Below are positions 51,623 to 60,266 of a stretch of DNA of 64,000 nt, piece by piece. The notes under the pieces were generated by a model. That model was not told where the DNA came from and ran no database searches. It was given only the letters and a program-made list of their open reading frames with translations. Source of the stretch: Terrimonas pollutisoli (GTDB lineage Bacteria > Bacteroidota > Bacteroidia > Chitinophagales > Chitinophagaceae); assembly GCF_029360765.1 (NCBI RefSeq), contig NZ_JARKNA010000001.1, forward strand, positions 620,001 through 684,000, read 5' to 3'. Made by a program: the position numbers and the translations under genes. The stretch's first letter is position 1. Every line of letters begins with the position of its first letter.

Positions 51623-52996
51623 TCAGAAAGATTTCCCGGAAACGAAGTATTCTTCAGGTTTGTATTCTTTTTTCATTGCGTCATTAATGATCATTCCGGC
51701 TACATACGGTTTAGAGACAATGTATTTTTTTAAATAATCCTGTATATCTTTTCTTGTTACCTTCTGCATGTTGTCATCATAGTCAGTAGCATAATCAATG
51801 GACGTGCTGCACCACCAGTAGGTAAGACCAGATGCCTGTTGTGATGGTTTTTCCTCGTTCCTGATTTTGTTCCTGATTAATACATCTTTTGCTGTTTGCA
51901 ATTGTTCATCGGTAAAATAATCATCGTCGGCCCATTTACTCACTTGTTTCAGCATTTCTTCATAACACTCTTTCAATTTGGATGGGGTAGGTAAGGCTAA
52001 CGCATAAACAGGGCCTGCATAACGACAGGTTTGGTAGGTAACATTGGTAAAACTAGCGAGGCCTTTATCGATTAAGGCTTGCTGCCATTTTGAAGAATTG
52101 AGACCCAGTATAGTTGAAAATACATCTGCGGCTAAAGTGGCTGCTGAATCCTTGCGATATTCGGGACCAATCCATTGAAACATCATGAAAGGAGTTTCGG
52201 CTATCGAAGACGTTTTGATATTGTAATCCGGTTTTTCCAGGGGCTTAAATTCAGGGATGGGGTATTTTTCATGTGGGTCAAATCCACTGTGTTTCCAGTC
52301 ACCATAAATTTTTTTGGCCAGCGCAAATGCTTCACCCGGTTTTACATCGCCGCAAATCACCAGTAAAGAATTGTTGGGATGATAATATTTGTCCTTTATG
52401 ATCATCATTTTTTCAGGGGTAGCCGTGTTAATGATGTCATGATCGCCAATTGGATTTTTGCGGGTAAAGTTTTCGCCCCAGGTTCTTTTGCCTACATCAA
52501 TCCACAATTGGAAGAAGGGATTACTTTCACCGCGTTGAAATTCGCCATCTACTACCGGTCTTTCTTTTTGCATGTCTTCAGTGCGGTAAATGGGATAGCG
52601 AAGTGCTGCATTCATGAATTTTAAACCAGCTTCCAGGCTATCACTGGAAAATGTAAAGAAATAATTCACTCTTTCTTCACCTGTAGTGCCATTGAAGATG
52701 GCGCCCAGTTCTTTTGTTCTTTCAATAAACTTCTCCTGGTCCGGATAATCTTTGTTGGCTTTGAAGAACATGTGTTCGAACAAATGCGATAGACCGCTAT
52801 ATTCAGGACCTTCGGTATAAGCACCGTTTTTCACAGCAATTTCGATGGTGGCCAATGGAACTTTGTGATTTTCGATCACCACTACTTCAAGGCCATTGTC
52901 CAGTTTTTGCCAGTAATAATTTTTGGGAAGCCGGGGCTGGGCCGATGCAGCAAATGTGGCTGCAACAACCAAAATGGTTAGCCATTTCTTTGCCAT
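51623..52996 (-). CDS. M16-family zinc peptidase
   Basis: The start ATG 52996 gives the signal MAKKWLTILVVAATFAASA; the open frame upstream is a repeat plus non-coding sequence. The inverted zinc motif H71-L-F-E-H75 is intact, with the downstream glutamate in the GTTGEERVNYFFTF region. AGPVYALALPTPSK is in the second domain. It is the catalytic partner of the inactive M16 protein encoded after it, together forming a processing-peptidase-like dimer. Confidence 0.92.
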   Translation of the reverse strand: MAKKWLTILVVAATFAASAQPRLPKNYYWQKLDNGLEVVVIENHKVPLATIEIAVKNGAYTEGPEYSGLSHLFEHMFFKANKDYPDQEKFIERTKELGAIFNGTTGEERVNYFFTFSSDSLEAGLKFMNAALRYPIYRTEDMQKERPVVDGEFQRGESNPFFQLWIDVGKRTWGENFTRKNPIGDHDIINTATPEKMMIIKDKYYHPNNSLLVICGDVKPGEAFALAKKIYGDWKHSGFDPHEKYPIPEFKPLEKPDYNIKTSSIAETPFMMFQWIGPEYRKDSAATLAADVFSTILGLNSSKWQQALIDKGLASFTNVTYQTCRYAGPVYALALPTPSKLKECYEEMLKQVSKWADDDYFTDEQLQTAKDVLIRNKIRNEEKPSQQASGLTYWWCSTSIDYATDYDDNMQKVTRKDIQDYLKKYIVSKPYVAGMIINDAMKKEYKPEEYFVSGKSF

Positions 52997-53018
52997 AAGG
53001 ATATGTTTTAGGTTTAAT

Positions 53019-53041
53019 GCCTGCCTGACCGGTAGGCAGGG
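53019..53041. repeat. CCTGCCTGACCGGTAGGCAGG repeat
   Basis: Near-identical to the copy inside dnaX (8626-8647). It forms the leader of the active M16 gene. Confidence 0.7.
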
Positions 53042-53129
53042 AATACTCTTATAAGCTACGGAAGATTTGGATGGCAAAAAAATAATTTCTACCTGCGGCC
53101 GGGAGTAATGTGAGAGGGGAAATATGATT

Positions 53130-53816
53130 TTATCCATGAATGCCCGGAAATTCATTCGCCGGAATAGCTGCATGGTCAGGATGCCAGATGCTGGTAAACT
53201 CACCGATAATAGACTTACCATTTTCAAAACTCAGCTTGTGTAGCTTCAGCAAGGAAATGTCTTCCTGTTTCACCTTTCGGTACATGGGGTGCATGGTGCC
53301 GCCATTGGTATTATCACCAGATTTTGCGGCGGGGTTGTATTGATATTGAGCATCTACTAAAGTTCCCCGGGGATACATAATACCCGGAACACCTTTGCCG
53401 CGAAGATCAATATCGGTTGGATGGTGCAATCCGATCGTGTGACCATACTCATGAGCCGCTGTTGTCGAACCCTTGTAGAGGTTGTCCAGTTTGAAATAAC
53501 CCGTATTGCAACCCAGTCCATCTACAAAGGAAATATTGCCATGGGCAAACTCTTCTATGCGGAAATAATTATTGCGGGGATCAATGTTCTGGTAAATCTC
53601 CATATCGGTGATAGCTGGCTGAAAGGAAGCGGTGATCCTGAATACAACATGGTAAGAGTAATCTTCAATCTGCACAATACCCCTGGCTTCATTCCACATC
53701 GTTTCAATTTCATCCCGGATATTTTCAGTAACTGCGGCATCGGCTGCGTTCCCATATGTTGTAATATGAGACGAGATGATTAGCTGTTGGTTGGCTTCCT
53801 GTTCTACTGTGCCCAT
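53130..53816 (-). CDS. Metzincin-like zinc protease
   Basis: The long zinc motif is complete: H122-E-Y-G-H126-T-I-G-L-H131-H132, matching HExxHxxGxxH, followed by a met-turn M147 in PGIMYPRG. The preceding FVDGLGCNTGYFKL and KGSTTAAHEYGH resemble archaemetzincin/matrixin folds. No signal peptide is visible from ATG 53816, so it is either cytoplasmic, exported by an unknown route, or has lost its N-terminus. A REP-like palindrome begins 15 bp upstream. Confidence 0.75.
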   Translation of the reverse strand: MGTVEQEANQQLIISSHITTYGNAADAAVTENIRDEIETMWNEARGIVQIEDYSYHVVFRITASFQPAITDMEIYQNIDPRNNYFRIEEFAHGNISFVDGLGCNTGYFKLDNLYKGSTTAAHEYGHTIGLHHPTDIDLRGKGVPGIMYPRGTLVDAQYQYNPAAKSGDNTNGGTMHPMYRKVKQEDISLLKLHKLSFENGKSIIGEFTSIWHPDHAAIPANEFPGIHG

Positions 53817-53830
53817 AGTTGGTGAGGTGG

Positions 53831-53855
53831 TGGTCTGACCGTCCCGGTCTGACCA
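53831..53855. repeat. REP-like palindrome, left of the RAYT gene
   Basis: TGGTCTGACC-GTCCC-GGTCTGACCA. Its inverted counterpart is at 54531-54554. Confidence 0.8.
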
Positions 53856-53861
53856 TAAAAA

Positions 53862-54479
53862 TTATACGAAGTAATCTATGATTTTTTTATCAACTAATGC
53901 CTGAGATTTTTCCATAAAGTTTTCGAAAGTATAATCACAATATGAAGTTGCTAATTCTTTTTTACAAAGATTTCCATTTCGCAATTTTGCATAATCCCTG
54001 AATGATGAGAATTCCCACTCTTCAGGTTTTGTGGTCAACTTTGCAACCACAGGATTTTGATGGATATAATGGAAGCAGTTAATAAAATAATCTTGTGCCA
54101 GATATTGGCTGCCCGGTTTTATGATTATGTCGCTCAGGCATTTTGATTTTGTCTTTTGCCGAAACATCGAACCGGTTCTTTGATTTTGAGAATTGAAAAT
54201 TCTTGCATAACCACTTAGTAGCTTTCGGAAACCATTTGTGACAGGATCAATAAAAATTCCTCCTTGTTTAATGATTGCAGAACATCTGTCATCGGTGTAG
54301 ATCATGAAATGAAAATGATTGGGCATGAGACACCAGGCTATGGTATCGGCAGTTGGATGAATCAATTTTTTATAAAGATTCAAAAAAAGCAAATAATTCT
54401 GTTGTTGAAAGAAAATGGTTTGACGATTGTTACCCTGGTTATATACATGATAAATATTGTTGGGAGAAAAGTTCATCAA
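53862..54479 (-). CDS. REP-associated tyrosine transposase (RAYT, Y1 transposase family)
   Basis: A 205-residue HUH protein. The metal-binding pair is H55-F-H57 in CLMPNHFHFMIY, and the catalytic tyrosine is Y91 in LLSGYARIFN. NCFHYIHQNPVVAKLTTKPEEWEFSSFRDY is the characteristic RAYT C-terminus. Such domesticated IS200/IS605 relatives process REP palindromes; here such palindromes flank the gene on both sides in inverted orientation. The frame is intact, so it may be active. Confidence 0.92.
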   Translation of the reverse strand: MMNFSPNNIYHVYNQGNNRQTIFFQQQNYLLFLNLYKKLIHPTADTIAWCLMPNHFHFMIYTDDRCSAIIKQGGIFIDPVTNGFRKLLSGYARIFNSQNQRTGSMFRQKTKSKCLSDIIIKPGSQYLAQDYFINCFHYIHQNPVVAKLTTKPEEWEFSSFRDYAKLRNGNLCKKELATSYCDYTFENFMEKSQALVDKKIIDYFV

Positions 54480-54530
54480 CTTCTTTTTATCAGTTAGCCG
54501 GCAGGTATCAGATATGGTAGATGAATGAAA

Positions 54531-54554
54531 TGGTCAGACGGCGGACCGTCAGAC
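54531..54554. repeat. REP-like palindrome, right of the RAYT gene
   Basis: TGGTCAGACGG-CGGACCGTCAGACC. Its reverse complement aligns with the left element (GGTCTGAC...GTCTGACCA). It abuts the end of the FadN-type gene (54559). Confidence 0.8.
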
Positions 54555-54558
54555 CGGG

Positions 54559-56952
54559 TTAGTTTCGGATTGGTCTCCCACTCTTCAACACACTTTGTAT
54601 TCTCTCCAGTGTTTTCTTTTCACCGCAGAGAGACAGGAAAGCCTCCCGTTCGAGATCAAGCAAATATTGTTCGGAAACCAGGGTTGGCTCGCTTAGATCT
54701 CCACCACACATGACATAGGCCAGTTTTTTGGCTACAAGTGCATCATGTTCGGTTGCATAATTAGCGATTTTCATTGCATGAACACCAGCGTACAATGCAC
54801 CTAATGCCGACTGCCCCAATACTTTTATATCTTTTCGTTGCACGGGAGCTGTATAACCGCTGTCAAATATTTCTATCACGGATCGTTTTGCTTCTGCAAT
54901 GCGTCTGCCCTGGTTCATGACTACTTCATCTAATCCTTTTCTATATACACCAATCTCAAAACCTTCATGAGCTGAAGTTCCCACTTTAGCAGTGGCTATA
55001 GTTAAAAAACGATTCTTTAATGTGATGGTATCAGGCTCGTCGTTATGCATTTCATCAGAAGCTCTTAATACAAATTCTTTGGTACCACCGCCACCGGGAA
55101 TTAACCCGACGCCGAGTTCCACCAGGCCTGTATAGGTTTCAGCGGCGGGGCAAACTTTATCAGCATGAAGGCTTAATTCGCAGGCGCCCCCTAATGCTAA
55201 ACCATGTGGTGCTACTACAACCGGGATTGAAGAATATCTTGCTCTCATCATGGTGTTCTGGAAAAGGCGAATTGCCATATCCAGTTCGTCATATTCCTGA
55301 TCTATTGCCAGCATAAAGATCATGCCCACATTGGCGCCGGCACTAAAGTTAGAGCCCTCATTGGCTATCACTAAACCTTTGTAACCTTTTTCGGCTTTAT
55401 CAATCGCTGTTTGAATACCGCTCAATACATCACCGCCAATGCTTCCCATTTTTGTGAACCATTGAAGACCTAATACATCATCGCCCAGATTGTACAACCG
55501 GCAGCTTGCATTTTTCCATACCAGCTTATCCTGGTAGTTACCCATCACGATGAATGTGGCCCCATCCCGTCCTTCCCCCAAAGGGAAGGAGTAAGAACCC
55601 TTCACAGGCGAATAGCTTAAGCGATTCCCATTTTCTATTTTATAAAATGACTTATTGCCTGCTGCAAGCATTTCCTCTACCCATGATGCTACTTTATAGC
55701 CTGCTTCTTTCATTGACTTAACGGTTTTCTCTACACCCAGTACATCCCAACTTTCAAACGCACCAATTTCCCAGCCAAAGCCCGCCATCATGGCGTCATC
55801 TACCCGGTACAGTTCATCACTGATTTCAGGAATACGATGAGAGATATAGGAAAACAAGCCGTAATGAAAATGGCGATAAAACTCACCGGCTTTATCTTGG
55901 CCGGCTACCAGCATTTTTAAACGGGTATACAAATCGTCTATGGGTTTGGCTGCCTCTATTGTGGAAAATTTGGGTTTTAGCCTAGGACCATATTCCAATG
56001 TTTTCAGGTCAAGTGTAAGAATTTCTTTTTCGCCACCCGCGCCTTTTGTTTTTTTGAAAAAGCCTTGCCCGGTTTTATCGCCGAGCCAGTTATTGTCAAC
56101 CAGCTTATTTAGCCAACCTGGTATAACGAATGATTCTTTCGCTTCATCATCGGGGCAATTATCATAAACTCCTTTCGCCACTTTTACCAATGTATCTATA
56201 CCTACTACATCAGCCGTTCTGAACGTAGCGGACTTCGGCCGGCCAATGATTGGGCCTGTCAATGCATCTACTTCATCAATGGTCAATCCTAATTTATCAA
56301 CCAGTCCAAAGATGGCCATGATGCCATAAACACCAATACGATTGGCAATAAACGCTGGTGTGTCTTTACATAGCACAGTAGTTTTGCCTAAATACAAATC
56401 GCCGTAGTGCATCAGGAAATCAACAACAGCAGGATCGGTATCGGGTGTTGGGATAATTTCAAGCAGGCGCAAATAACGCGGCGGATTGAAAAAGTGCGAG
56501 CCACAAAAATTCTTTTTGAAATCATCACTACGACCTTCTGCCATCAGGTGAATAGGAATACCTGAAGTGTTGGAGGTAACCAATGTGCCCGGCTTGCGGA
56601 ACTGCTCTACTTTATCATAAATAAGTTTCTTAATATCCAAACGTTCCACCACTACTTCAATGATCCAATCGCAGGTGGCAATATCTTTCATATTGTCATC
56701 AAAATTGCCGGTAGTTATTTTCTTTACCACGTCTTTGGTGAAAACAGGAGAGGGGTTGCTTTTTATGGCTGTCGCCAATGCATCATTCACCAGTTTATTT
56801 CTTTCAGCAGGTTTGGTGCTTTCGGCAGCTTCTTTAGGAACCATATCCAACAACAATACTTGCACACCCACGCCTGCAAAATGACAGGCAATACGGGAGC
56901 CCATCACACCACTTCCTAAAACAGCAATTTTTTTGATCGTGCGATTATTCAT
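54559..56952 (-). CDS. 3-hydroxyacyl-CoA dehydrogenase/enoyl-CoA hydratase (FadN-type)
   Basis: Bifunctional beta-oxidation enzyme. The N-terminal NAD domain starts IAVLGSGVMGSRIACHFAGVGVQVLLLD; GSHFFNPPRYLRLLEIIPTPDT and RIGVYGIMAIFGLVDKLGLTIDEVD follow. The crotonase part (about 480-700) has NEGSNFSAGANVGMIF and GLALGGACELSLHADKV and VELGVGLIPGGGGTKEFVLRA. Length (797) fits FadN. Residues YSFPLGEGRDGATF at the inter-domain linker are encoded by an interspersed palindrome (55558-55591). Thiolase and acyl-CoA dehydrogenase genes, usually downstream, are absent; the RAYT unit lies there instead. Confidence 0.93.
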   Translation of the reverse strand: MNNRTIKKIAVLGSGVMGSRIACHFAGVGVQVLLLDMVPKEAAESTKPAERNKLVNDALATAIKSNPSPVFTKDVVKKITTGNFDDNMKDIATCDWIIEVVVERLDIKKLIYDKVEQFRKPGTLVTSNTSGIPIHLMAEGRSDDFKKNFCGSHFFNPPRYLRLLEIIPTPDTDPAVVDFLMHYGDLYLGKTTVLCKDTPAFIANRIGVYGIMAIFGLVDKLGLTIDEVDALTGPIIGRPKSATFRTADVVGIDTLVKVAKGVYDNCPDDEAKESFVIPGWLNKLVDNNWLGDKTGQGFFKKTKGAGGEKEILTLDLKTLEYGPRLKPKFSTIEAAKPIDDLYTRLKMLVAGQDKAGEFYRHFHYGLFSYISHRIPEISDELYRVDDAMMAGFGWEIGAFESWDVLGVEKTVKSMKEAGYKVASWVEEMLAAGNKSFYKIENGNRLSYSPVKGSYSFPLGEGRDGATFIVMGNYQDKLVWKNASCRLYNLGDDVLGLQWFTKMGSIGGDVLSGIQTAIDKAEKGYKGLVIANEGSNFSAGANVGMIFMLAIDQEYDELDMAIRLFQNTMMRARYSSIPVVVAPHGLALGGACELSLHADKVCPAAETYTGLVELGVGLIPGGGGTKEFVLRASDEMHNDEPDTITLKNRFLTIATAKVGTSAHEGFEIGVYRKGLDEVVMNQGRRIAEAKRSVIEIFDSGYTAPVQRKDIKVLGQSALGALYAGVHAMKIANYATEHDALVAKKLAYVMCGGDLSEPTLVSEQYLLDLEREAFLSLCGEKKTLERIQSVLKSGRPIRN
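55558..55591. repeat. Interspersed palindrome inside the FadN-type gene
   Basis: GGCCCCATCCCGTCCTTCCC plus CCAAAGGGAAGGAG differs only slightly from the element at the ftsL 3' end (24524-24557), but is read from the opposite strand. Confidence 0.8.
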
Positions 56953-57272
56953 ATGATTAAGCTTTGGAATTAAGCAGGATTAAAATTAGTTAGCTAAACA
57001 ACTATTTTGTGTGAAGGTAAGAGAAAAAGATATGTCTTAAAAGCAGGAAGAATAAAATCTTAATGAGGTTTTTTTGCAAAAAGGCTGCGGTTTTTACTAT
57101 CCCGCATTATATAAGGACATAATTTCCGGTTAATAAATGGTAACCTGTTAGCTCAATGTGGCGTCATATTAATTTTAAAACCGGCTTAAAAGACGCAAAT
57201 TTGTCAACACAAAAAGCTAAATAAAATGTCCCAGTGAATTTCGGGATGACCAAATACCAAAAATATATACAC

Positions 57273-57992
57273 ATGAAACTAATGTTCTTGTTTTGCTGCC
57301 TTTTTGTTATTGTTTCCTCCTGTGACTACATCGGGGGAAAGCGTATTCATGGAAATGGCAATAAAGTTGCGCAAAGCCGCAATACCGGTAAATTTAATAG
57401 CCTCGATGTCAGCGGTGCTATTGATGTGTATGTAAAGCAGGACTCAACCCAGTCGGTAAAAGTGGAAACCGACGAAAACCTTCAACAGTATGTTGAAGTG
57501 TATGAAAGTAATGGAGTGTTGGTAGTTTCACCGAAAGACAACTACAACCTGGATCCATCGCATAAAATAAAAGTATTTATAACTGCACCGTCTTTCAGAG
57601 TTATTGATGTATCCGGAGCAAGCACTATTACGGCAGAGGGCAAATTGGTTTCAGATGAAAGCCTTGACATTGATCTAAGCGGCGCATCAGAAGCAAAAGT
57701 AGATTTAAAAGCCCCGCGTATCAACGCAGAAGTCACAGGTGCCTCAAGTATTACATTGACGGGGGAAACAAAAGATTTGAATGTAGTTGGGTCAGGTGCA
57801 AGCGGTGCAAAATGCTTTGACCTGATGACAGAAAATACAACCGTTGATGTTTCGGGCGCCAGTTCAGCCGAGGTTTTTGCCAGTGTAAAATTAGATGCGC
57901 AGGCAAGTGGCGCTTCAGAAATAAAGTATAGGGGCAACCCAGCCATCACCCAGGATATGAGCGGCGCAAGCAGTATTAGGAAAGTAGATTAA
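57273..57992 (+). CDS. Head-GIN domain (DUF2807) lipoprotein
   Basis: The start ATG 57273 gives MKLMFLFCCLFVIVSSC with a lipobox. The rest is a right-handed beta-helix made of repeated turns around SGAS: FNSLDVSGAIDVYV, IDVSGASTI, IDLSGASEA, EVTGASSI, DVSGASSA, QASGASEI, DMSGASSI. The head-GIN family is abundant in Bacteroidota; its role is unknown, perhaps an adhesin or matrix protein. Own terminator follows. Confidence 0.88.
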   Translation: MKLMFLFCCLFVIVSSCDYIGGKRIHGNGNKVAQSRNTGKFNSLDVSGAIDVYVKQDSTQSVKVETDENLQQYVEVYESNGVLVVSPKDNYNLDPSHKIKVFITAPSFRVIDVSGASTITAEGKLVSDESLDIDLSGASEAKVDLKAPRINAEVTGASSITLTGETKDLNVVGSGASGAKCFDLMTENTTVDVSGASSAEVFASVKLDAQASGASEIKYRGNPAITQDMSGASSIRKVD

Positions 57993-58017
57993 TGAATATT
58001 GAACCTTATGTTCTTCT

Positions 58018-58047
58018 GCCCTCATTAATGGGGGCTTTTTTAATTTT
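58018..58047 (+). terminator. Terminator of the head-GIN gene
   Basis: Stem GCCCTC/GGGGGC-like around ATTAAT, followed by TTTTTTAATTTT on the plus strand, 26 bp after the stop codon. Confidence 0.75.
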
Positions 58048-58102
58048 AGAAAGTTTGTCACAATTGGAATAAATCAGGAACTTAGGCTGCAACCAAAATT
58101 AT

Positions 58103-59464
58103 ATGCTTTCACGCAGGGAATTTATCAAAAGGTCAACGCTGGCAGCGGGCGGCGTTTTAATTGCATCCTCTTCATTTGGCAATTTTAGTATCGGCAAAAA
58201 GCCAAAAGTTATTATTATAGGAGCGGGGTTTGCCGGTTTGTCGGCTGCTTATTATTTATATAAGAAAAATATTGAGTTTATAATCCTGGAGGCAAGAAAT
58301 CGTATCGGTGGCCGGGTATTTTCTCATACTATCGATCCACAGGAAAATCTTGTAATTGAGTTGGGTGCAGAATGGGTAGGTAATTCACATACCCGCTTAC
58401 AAAACCTCTGTAATGAGTTTGGACTGGAGCTACAAAACAATCAATTTGAATCACACCTGATTTACAAGGGTAAGTATTATAAAAACAATGAGTGGAGCTA
58501 CAGTGATGAATGGAAGAAAAAATTTGAGTCCATTATCAAGGGCTATGAAAAACTGACTAAGGCAGATAAGATAAAATTGGATAAGATAGATTGGTGGCGG
58601 TTCCTTGTAAATAATGGTTGTGAAGGAAGAGACCTGGAATTAAGAGAATTATTGGACAGCACGGATTTTGGCGAAACGATCCGGAGCGTATCTGCTTTTG
58701 CGGCTTTAGCTGAATACGCTGAAAGCAGTGAAAAAAACGAAATGGATTTGAAAATAAAGGGCGGTAACAGCCAGCTTGCAAATGCTATCGCTGAAAAGAT
58801 AGGAATGGATAAAATAAAATTGCAACATAAAGTAAAGCGGGTGAAGCAAGACTCTAAAGGAGGTGTAGAGGTTTTTTGCGAAAGCGGTGAATCCTTTAAA
58901 GCTGACAGGATCATTTGTACAGTTCCAACTTTTTCGGCCAGGCGTATTAAATGGGAGCCGGGTTTGCCTGCAGACCAGGTGGATGCAATGAATGAATTAC
59001 AATATGCCCGTATTAATAAAAATCCTTTGCTGTTTAAAGAGCGGTTCTGGAAAGACGAGAGTTTCGATATGGTCACTGATCAAACGCCTCATTATTTTTA
59101 TCATGCCACCAAAAATCAGCCTTCAGTAAAAGGAGTTTTGATTTCTTATACCATTGGCGAAAAGGCTGCTGTTGTTGCTAACCAGTCTGACGAATGGAAA
59201 GCTGAGATGATACAGCAAACATTGCAACCTCACTTTGGTGATGTAAAAAGCTTGCTGGAAAAGCAAGCTAATTATTATTGGGGTGACGATGAATTCTCCC
59301 GGGGAGCTTATGCTATTTATGGCAAAGGCCAGTGGTTCAGGTTGGGCCCGATACTAAGGCGTTCTCATATTCATACGCATTTTGCGGGGGAACACCTGGC
59401 CGATTGGCAGGGTTTTATGGAAGGTGCTATCAATACAGGCGAATTTGCAGCGGCAAAAATTTAA
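58103..59464 (+). CDS. Flavin-dependent amine oxidase, Tat-exported
   Basis: The N-terminus MLSRREFIKRSTLAAGGVL has a twin-arginine motif (SRREFIK), so the folded flavoprotein is exported. The FAD loop KVIIIGAGFAGLSAAYYLYKK is at residues 34-54, followed by FIILEARNRIGGRVF, the monoamine-oxidase signature. The C-terminus IHTHFAGEHLADWQGFMEGAINTGEFAA is the second FAD contact. Substrate amine unknown. Separate from the downstream GMC genes by 390 bp. Confidence 0.9.
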   Translation: MLSRREFIKRSTLAAGGVLIASSSFGNFSIGKKPKVIIIGAGFAGLSAAYYLYKKNIEFIILEARNRIGGRVFSHTIDPQENLVIELGAEWVGNSHTRLQNLCNEFGLELQNNQFESHLIYKGKYYKNNEWSYSDEWKKKFESIIKGYEKLTKADKIKLDKIDWWRFLVNNGCEGRDLELRELLDSTDFGETIRSVSAFAALAEYAESSEKNEMDLKIKGGNSQLANAIAEKIGMDKIKLQHKVKRVKQDSKGGVEVFCESGESFKADRIICTVPTFSARRIKWEPGLPADQVDAMNELQYARINKNPLLFKERFWKDESFDMVTDQTPHYFYHATKNQPSVKGVLISYTIGEKAAVVANQSDEWKAEMIQQTLQPHFGDVKSLLEKQANYYWGDDEFSRGAYAIYGKGQWFRLGPILRRSHIHTHFAGEHLADWQGFMEGAINTGEFAAAKI

Positions 59465-59855
59465 AGGCAGTAATGAGACTACTTTAGTTGTTAGCCGGCT
59501 AATAACCTTAGCGAATGGTGTTAAACTGAAAATTGGAATAAAATAAAATTTTCATGACCTTAGTCAATTGAGCGGTTAAACTTAATCAGGCGACGAAACT
59601 ATTTTTTTAAACAACTTCGTGTCATTAATTAGGCAGTATTTAGTCGGTATTTTTTTAAGAAATCCAGCTTTACAAAATGCTATGAAACCTTATTACACCT
59701 GTGGTAGGGATATATCCGGCAGTTATCCGGCCTAAACGGATAGCTGCTTACAAGCAGGTAGTATTGAATACTTTTTCTAAAATACTTACCTTAAATGTAG
59801 CTTCCAATAATCAATATCCTTGCACAGCAAAATGTGCTAACTTTTTTACTTAATT
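59465..59855. other. Intergenic region, no gene seen
   Basis: The 391-bp gap is AT-rich. No ORF, terminator or family repeat is convincing. It holds a short palindrome TAGCCGGCTA (59502-59511), a pair ATATCCGGC/TTATCCGGC near 59710-59730, and an inverted GCACA/TGTGC pair 20-35 bp before the next ATG. Confidence 0.5.
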
Positions 59856-60248
59856 ATGAAGCGACGCACCTTCATCTTAATGACCCTGGCAGCTACTGCG
59901 GCGGTTACATGCCCGATAGTACATAATAAGGCCAGCCATAATCCAGCAAAAGATCCACTAGCATGGCCTGAAGATCTTGGGAAATTAACGGACCAAAACA
60001 CGATTCGTGAAATAGGTCTTTACTATAAAAAGCTACTTCCGTCAAAATATAAGGAGGAAAAATTAAGACGGATATTATTATCCGATTTCAATGGTACACA
60101 ATTGACGCCAACAGATGATTTTGGGCTGAAGGAGTGGCTTAAGAGAAAGATACGCCATGATTTTTTGACGTTCAACATGATTACTGTAAATGGATGGGTG
60201 ATTTCAAGTACAGAGTTTCGTCAATGCGCACTTTTTTCATTACTGTAG
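59856..60248 (+). CDS. Small subunit of a membrane GMC dehydrogenase (gluconate 2-dehydrogenase subunit 3-like)
   Basis: A 130-residue protein with a Tat-like or Sec signal (MKRRTFILMTLAATAAVTCP). The end VNGWVISSTEFRQCALFSLL is the typical last motif of small subunits that accompany membrane-bound sugar and alcohol dehydrogenases, helping export or anchoring the large subunit. It is followed after 18 bp by the GMC oxidoreductase gene, so the two form an operon. Confidence 0.72.
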   Translation: MKRRTFILMTLAATAAVTCPIVHNKASHNPAKDPLAWPEDLGKLTDQNTIREIGLYYKKLLPSKYKEEKLRRILLSDFNGTQLTPTDDFGLKEWLKRKIRHDFLTFNMITVNGWVISSTEFRQCALFSLL

Positions 60249-60266
60249 AAATAAGTTTGGACTTTT

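Noticed and set aside
53041..53227. N-terminal extension of the active M16 peptidase
   Set aside because: The extra 77 codons include a palindromic repeat and no signal peptide; the ATG at 52996 gives a clear signal sequence.
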